Positions 60,327 through 64,000 of a stretch of DNA of 64,000 bases are shown here, in pieces (the first letter of the stretch is position 1; every line of letters begins with the position of its first letter). The notes under the pieces are model-generated. The model worked only from the letters and a program-made list of their open reading frames with translations. It was not told where the DNA came from and did not search any database. Location of the stretch: NCBI RefSeq assembly GCF_030652515.1, contig NZ_JAUSAR010000073.1:1-64000 (forward strand). Reading direction: 5' to 3'. A program made the translations under genes and the position numbers. This stretch comes from Aquabacterium sp. GTDB taxonomy: Bacteria > Pseudomonadota > Gammaproteobacteria > Burkholderiales > Burkholderiaceae_C.

Positions 60327-61550
60327 TCAGGCGTGGCGCTTGCGGTAGTTCTCAAGGAAGCGTGCAATGCGCCCGATGGCCTCGGCCAAGTCATCGCTGT
60401 TGGGCAGGAACACCAGGCGGAAGTGGTCCGGGTGCTCCCAGTTGAAGCCAGTGCCCTGCACGATCAGCACTTTCTCTTCGGCCAGCAACTCGTAGGCAAA
60501 TTGCTGGTCATCGGTGATGGGGTAGATCTTGGCGTCCAGGCGCACGAACATGTACAGCGCCGCCTTGGGTTTGACCACGCTCACGCCCGGGATCTTGGAC
60601 AGCAGCTCGTAGGCCAGATCGCGTTGGCGGCACAGGCGGCCACCCGGCGCCACCAATTCCTTGATGCTCTGGTGGCCACCCAGCGCGGTCTGGATCGCCA
60701 GTTGGCCCGGCGTGTTGGCGCACAGGCGCATCGAGGCCAGCATGTTCAGGCCTTCGATGTAGTCGCCAGCGTGCTTCTTCTCGCCCGACACCACCATCCA
60801 GCCAGCACGGTAGCCGCACGAACGGTAGTTCTTGCTCAGGCCGTTGAAGGTCAAAAAGAACACATCGTCCGCCAGCGAGGCGATGCTGGTGTGCGTGTGG
60901 CCGTCAAACAAGGTCTTGTCGTAGATTTCGTCGGCGAACACCATCAACTCGTGCTCACGCGCGATGTCGACAATGCCTTGCAGGATGTCGTCGGGGTACA
61001 GCGCACCCGTCGGGTTGTTCGGGTTGATGACGACGATGGCCTTGGTGCGCGGCGTGATCTTGGCGCGGATGTCGTCCAGGTCTGGGTACCACTCCTTGGC
61101 CTCGTCGCACAGGTAGTGCACGGGCTTGCCACTGGACAGCGCCACAGCGGCTGTGTACAGCGGGTAGTCGGGCGCGGGGATCAGCACCTCGTCGCCATCG
61201 TTCAGCAAGGCGTTGAAGGCCATCACGATCAGCTCGGAGGCGCCATTGCCCAGGTAGACGTCGTCCACCGCCACGCCAGAGATGTTCTTTTCCTGGCAGT
61301 AGTGCACGATGGCCTTGCGTGGTGCGAACAGGCCCTTGGAATCGGTGTAACCGGCCGCGTTGGGCAGGTTGCGGATCATGTCCTGCACGATCTCGTCGGG
61401 CGGCTCCAGCCCGAACACGGCCAGGTTGCCGATGTTCAGCTTGATGATCTTGTGGCCATCCTCTTCCATCTGCCGGGCCTTTTCCAGGACCGGCCCACGG
61501 ATGTCATAACAGACGCTGGCGAGCTTGCTGGACTTGGTGATCGGCTTCAA
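60327..61550 (-). CDS. alaA: alanine/valine-type aminotransferase (AlaA-like)
   Basis: A PLP aminotransferase of fold type I, class I/II, about 407 residues. The PLP lysine is in FNGLSKNYRSCGYRAGW, with VINPNNPTGALY and FADEIYDK. It is close to E. coli AlaA, which makes alanine from pyruvate. No good ATG fits; TTG at 61550, preceded by GGAG ten bases upstream, gives the usual MKPITKSSKL start, and GTG at 61565 is the alternative. It lies 48 bases upstream of hom. Confidence 0.85.
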   Translation of the reverse strand: MKPITKSSKLASVCYDIRGPVLEKARQMEEDGHKIIKLNIGNLAVFGLEPPDEIVQDMIRNLPNAAGYTDSKGLFAPRKAIVHYCQEKNISGVAVDDVYLGNGASELIVMAFNALLNDGDEVLIPAPDYPLYTAAVALSSGKPVHYLCDEAKEWYPDLDDIRAKITPRTKAIVVINPNNPTGALYPDDILQGIVDIAREHELMVFADEIYDKTLFDGHTHTSIASLADDVFFLTFNGLSKNYRSCGYRAGWMVVSGEKKHAGDYIEGLNMLASMRLCANTPGQLAIQTALGGHQSIKELVAPGGRLCRQRDLAYELLSKIPGVSVVKPKAALYMFVRLDAKIYPITDDQQFAYELLAEEKVLIVQGTGFNWEHPDHFRLVFLPNSDDLAEAIGRIARFLENYRKRHA

Positions 61551-61612
61551 AACGAGGGTCTCCACAGACAAAGAAATAGAATTTAACCACACCCCCCTCA
61601 CTTTGCGCCCCC

Positions 61613-61987
61613 ATGAAACTCCAAGCCGACCGTCCTGAAGGCGTCAATGTCATCAATGCTTACACCCGCCAGTCGGTGTCGATCAATGGCCAGGAACACC
61701 TGGGCAGCGTGCTCGTGCCCCCCAGCGGTGAGCCTGTGCCGTGGCCCGTGACCAGCATCGCCGACCTGACCGAGGCCCATTTCGAGCAAATCCTGCAGAT
61801 GGACCCGGAATTGGTGGTGCTGGGCAGCGGCCCGACCCTGAAATTCACCTCGCCCGCCTTGATGAAGGCGTTGATGCAAAAGCGCATTGGCGTGGAGACC
61901 ATGGACACCCCGGCGGCGTGCCGCACATACAACATCCTGGTCGGTGAGGGGCGTCGCGTGGTCGCCGCCCTGCTGGTTCACCCCTGA
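61613..61987 (+). CDS. Mth938-domain protein (DUF498)
   Basis: A 124-residue soluble protein of the DUF498/Mth938 family, with LVPPSGEPVPWPV, VVLGSGPTLKF and GVETMDTPAACRTYNIL. The mitochondrial relative NDUFAF3 helps assemble complex I; a similar role in bacteria is unproven, though a full nuo operon lies at the other end of the window. It is divergent from the aminotransferase gene. Confidence 0.85.
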   Translation: MKLQADRPEGVNVINAYTRQSVSINGQEHLGSVLVPPSGEPVPWPVTSIADLTEAHFEQILQMDPELVVLGSGPTLKFTSPALMKALMQKRIGVETMDTPAACRTYNILVGEGRRVVAALLVHP

Positions 61988-62043
61988 AAACGCCCTTGAA
62001 AAGCGCATTTGGGACCCCAATTTGGGGGAGATCCCCCCACGCC

Positions 62044-62073
62044 TTGGGGGTAGACCCATAAGCACTTTATAAT
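62044..62073 (+). promoter_or_regulatory. sigma-70 promoter of bcp
   Basis: A perfect TATAAT at 62068-62073 follows TTGGGG by 18 bases. The predicted start is about 30 bases before the bcp ATG. Confidence 0.65.
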
Positions 62074-62109
62074 CTCGGGTTATTCACGCAGGCTGATCAA
62101 TAGTAGAAC

Positions 62110-62589
62110 ATGACACCCGCCCTCAACAAACCTTTGCCAGAATTCGAAGCTGTCGCCACGGGTGGAGTCAAATTCACTCCCCAGGCCTTCGTCGGCCAAA
62201 CCGTGGTGCTGTACTTCTACCCCAAGGATCACACCCCCGGTTGCACCACCGAAGCCATGCAATTCCGCGACAAGCACAAGGAATTCATCAAGGCTGGCGC
62301 CATCGTGTTCGGTGTCTCCCGGGATAACCTCGTTTCGCACGACAAGTTCAAGGAAAACCTTGAATTGCCCTACGAACTCATTGCCGACACTGAAGAAAAG
62401 CTTTGCCACATGTTCGGTGTGGTCAAGAACAAGATCATGTACGGCAAGAAGGTCAAGGGCATCGAGCGCAGCACCTTCCTGATCGATGCCAGCGGCATCC
62501 TCCGCGAAGAATGGCGCGGCATCAAGGTCGCTGACCACGTCGAAGCCGTGCTCAAGGCCGTCAAAGACCTGAACAAAGAAGCGGCCTGA
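62110..62589 (+). CDS. bcp: peroxiredoxin, Bcp/PrxQ type
   Basis: A 159-residue thiol peroxidase. The peroxidatic cysteine is C45 in HTPGCTTEAMQFRD. The resolving cysteine found five residues later in E. coli Bcp is Met here; C99 in EEKLCHMFG is the likely partner, as in PrxQ proteins with the resolving Cys in a later helix. It has its own TATAAT promoter. Confidence 0.92.
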   Translation: MTPALNKPLPEFEAVATGGVKFTPQAFVGQTVVLYFYPKDHTPGCTTEAMQFRDKHKEFIKAGAIVFGVSRDNLVSHDKFKENLELPYELIADTEEKLCHMFGVVKNKIMYGKKVKGIERSTFLIDASGILREEWRGIKVADHVEAVLKAVKDLNKEAA

Positions 62590-62669
62590 TTCACAAAGCG
62601 TGACAAAGGGGCGTGTTGCACGCCTCCGACACGGTCACGCGTTGGGCATGGAGTGTGCATAATCAAGCC

Positions 62670-62762
62670 ATGCTTCTGAGCTTGTACCGACTCAGCCCCC
62701 TTTGTGAACCCCGAATGGCAAGCCATGCTTGCCTGCAAGATCAGCGTGAGGCCGCACATTAA
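62670..62762 (+). ncRNA. short structured transcript or 30-codon leader ORF before phoH
   Basis: A CATAAT box at 62658-62663 places a transcript start at or next to the ATG at 62670. The ORF MLLSLYRLSPLCEPRM... (30 codons) ends inside the loop of a strong terminator. A second hairpin, GGCAAG/CTTGCC, lies at 62717-62733. It could be a small RNA of about 110 bases or a leaderless leader peptide attenuating phoH. Both readings are inference. Confidence 0.4.
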
Positions 62763-62778
62763 CCTGTGCGGCCTTTTT
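62749..62778 (+). terminator. terminator upstream of phoH
   Basis: AGGCCGCACA pairs perfectly with TGTGCGGCCT around a 6-base loop, followed by TTTTG. It lies 31 bases before the phoH ATG. Confidence 0.8.
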
Positions 62779-62808
62779 GTTTGTGCCCACCCGAGGAACG
62801 GAAACACC

Positions 62809-64000
62809 ATGCCCCTGCCCAAGCCGCCTGCCAAACGTGCTGACATGCTGAATGCTGACGACTACTCGTCGCAGCCCAAACCTGCCAAAACCAGTGCCCG
62901 CAGCAGCACACGCGCCACCCCCGCCAAACCAGCCCGCGCGCCGGTGCTGGAACTGGTGGGCAAAGAGCCTTTGAACACGCCGGCTTTCCAGCAAACGGTC
63001 AATGACCTGAACCCGCCTGCCCGCACCGCACCAGCCGCGCCCAAACGCGCCGCCCCCGCGCCTGTCGTGGCTGAGAAGATCAGCGATGGCAGCCCATCCT
63101 TCCCGATGCGCAGCACCCCCGCATCCGCGTCCAACCCTTCGCTGAGCGGCACACGCCGCCGCAAAGGCGCCGCAGGCCCCGCCAAGCTGTTCGTGCTGGA
63201 CACCAACGTGCTGCTGCACGATCCGATGTCGCTGTTCCGCTTTGACGAGCACGATGTCTACCTGCCGATGATCACGCTCGAAGAGCTGGACGGGCACAAG
63301 AAGGGCATGACCGAAGTGGCGCGCAACGCCCGCCAAGTCAGCCGCGACCTGGACGCTCTGGCCGCCGACATGGGCCGGGCCCAGTCCGACCCATCCGCCG
63401 GCATCGAGCTGTCCAAGACCGGCCACAAGGATGCGCGCGGCAAGCTGTACTTCCAGACCATGAACCTGGACGCGCAACTGCCCATCGGCCTGCCGCAGGG
63501 CAAGGCCGACAACCAGATCCTGGGCGTGGTGCAGGCCTTGCGCACGCAGCAGCCTGATCGCGATGTGGCGCTGGTGTCCAAGGACATCAACATGCGCATC
63601 AAGGCGCGCGCCCTGGGCCTGCCTGCTGAAGATTACTTCAACGACAAGACGCTGGAAGACGGCGACCTGCTGTACACCGGCGTGCTGCCCCTCCCCACCG
63701 ATTTCTGGGAGCGCCACGCCAAGGGCATGGAAAGCTGGCAGCAAGGCGGCATCACCTTCTACCGCATCAGCGGACCCATGGTGCCGGTGCTGCTGATCAA
63801 CCAGTTTGTGTACCTTGAAACCCCCGGCGCCACCCCCTGGTACGGCAAGGTCACCGAGATCACGGGCAAGTCGGCCGTGCTCAAAACGGTCAAGGACTTC
63901 AGCCACCAGAAGCACTCGATCTGGGGCGTGGCCGCGCGCAACCGCGAGCAAAACTTCGCCCTGAACCTGCTGATGGACCCCGAATGCGACTTCGTGACGC
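62809..64000 (+). CDS. PhoH-family ATPase with N-terminal PIN domain (partial)
   Basis: The first 397 codons are in the window; the gene runs off the right edge. After a low-complexity Ala/Pro N terminus of about 120 residues, a PIN-like nuclease domain begins (KLFVLDTNVLLHDP, LEELDGHKKG, VALVSKDINMRIKA) with conserved acidic residues. The PhoH2/YlaK architecture puts an RNA helicase-like PhoH ATPase after this; the region from about residue 320 leads into it. A GAGGAA ribosome-binding site precedes the ATG. A terminator 31 bases upstream suggests attenuation or an independent upstream transcript. Confidence 0.88.
   Translation, partial: MPLPKPPAKRADMLNADDYSSQPKPAKTSARSSTRATPAKPARAPVLELVGKEPLNTPAFQQTVNDLNPPARTAPAAPKRAAPAPVVAEKISDGSPSFPMRSTPASASNPSLSGTRRRKGAAGPAKLFVLDTNVLLHDPMSLFRFDEHDVYLPMITLEELDGHKKGMTEVARNARQVSRDLDALAADMGRAQSDPSAGIELSKTGHKDARGKLYFQTMNLDAQLPIGLPQGKADNQILGVVQALRTQQPDRDVALVSKDINMRIKARALGLPAEDYFNDKTLEDGDLLYTGVLPLPTDFWERHAKGMESWQQGGITFYRISGPMVPVLLINQFVYLETPGATPWYGKVTEITGKSAVLKTVKDFSHQKHSIWGVAARNREQNFALNLLMDPECDFVT

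Noticed and set aside
59043-61586. An 847-codon ORF antisense to hom and the aminotransferase gene
   Set aside because: It runs across two genes with strong family matches on the minus strand and has the His/Val/Gln-rich composition of a shadow frame.

Overview
The window is high-GC DNA from a betaproteobacterium, most likely a Burkholderiales member close to the Comamonadaceae. The reasons are the colinear block rpsO-pnp-qor-tpiA-secG-tRNA-Leu-nuoABC..., the alaA-hom-thrC-moeA-moaD-moaE cluster beside clpB, and a small Trp-rich protein typical of this order. These placements come from family knowledge and sequence reading; no database search was possible.

Layout. 1-15.2 kb (minus strand): respiratory complex I genes nuoA to nuoL (nuoL cut by the window edge), preceded by tRNA-Leu(GAG), secG, tpiA, a quinone oxidoreductase, pnp and rpsO. 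15.2-20.7 kb: tsaD, then an ANTAR antiterminator (NasT type) and a nitrate-type ABC transporter. The transporter operon is preceded by a full-consensus sigma-54 promoter, two A1/G4 hexaloop hairpins and a leader terminator, a complete visible antitermination switch. 20.7-33 kb: lgt, a Na+/H+ antiporter-like protein, a CLC transporter, ilvD, a small cytochrome c, an MFS transporter with a large periplasmic insert, acetyl-CoA synthetase, a UPF0114 protein and an HD-GYP protein.

33.07-43.97 kb is an integrated element of about 10.9 kb inside the 5' end of the class I fumarase gene. A 19-bp identical core lies at both ends. The left end keeps a 22-codon stub of the original gene start, and the right end supplies a diverged replacement start that restores the full fumarase ORF. 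The element's tyrosine integrase is a pseudogene: it is split by an IS2-type insertion sequence, and the rejoined frame has an internal stop and apparently a missing segment. The cargo is AT-richer and mostly unrecognised. It includes two small membrane proteins sharing an LQ-x-NPMGA motif, two proteins with HEPN-like Rx4H motifs, a TraB/GumN-like protein, a PD-(D/E)XK-like protein, an HNH protein and a NUMOD3-like protein. This is the most likely place for an undescribed system.

43.9-64 kb returns to core genes: fumarase, a MalT/LuxR regulator followed by a hemerythrin-like protein and a diheme cytochrome c, a metallo-beta-lactamase-fold protein, clpB, a GGDEF protein, the threonine/alanine/molybdopterin cluster with crcB, an Mth938-domain protein, a Bcp peroxiredoxin and a PhoH-family ATPase (cut by the window end). 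A short structured transcript or leader ORF precedes phoH. In two places (lgt, and the metallo-hydrolase gene) the terminator of a convergent operon is built into the end of the opposing coding sequence.
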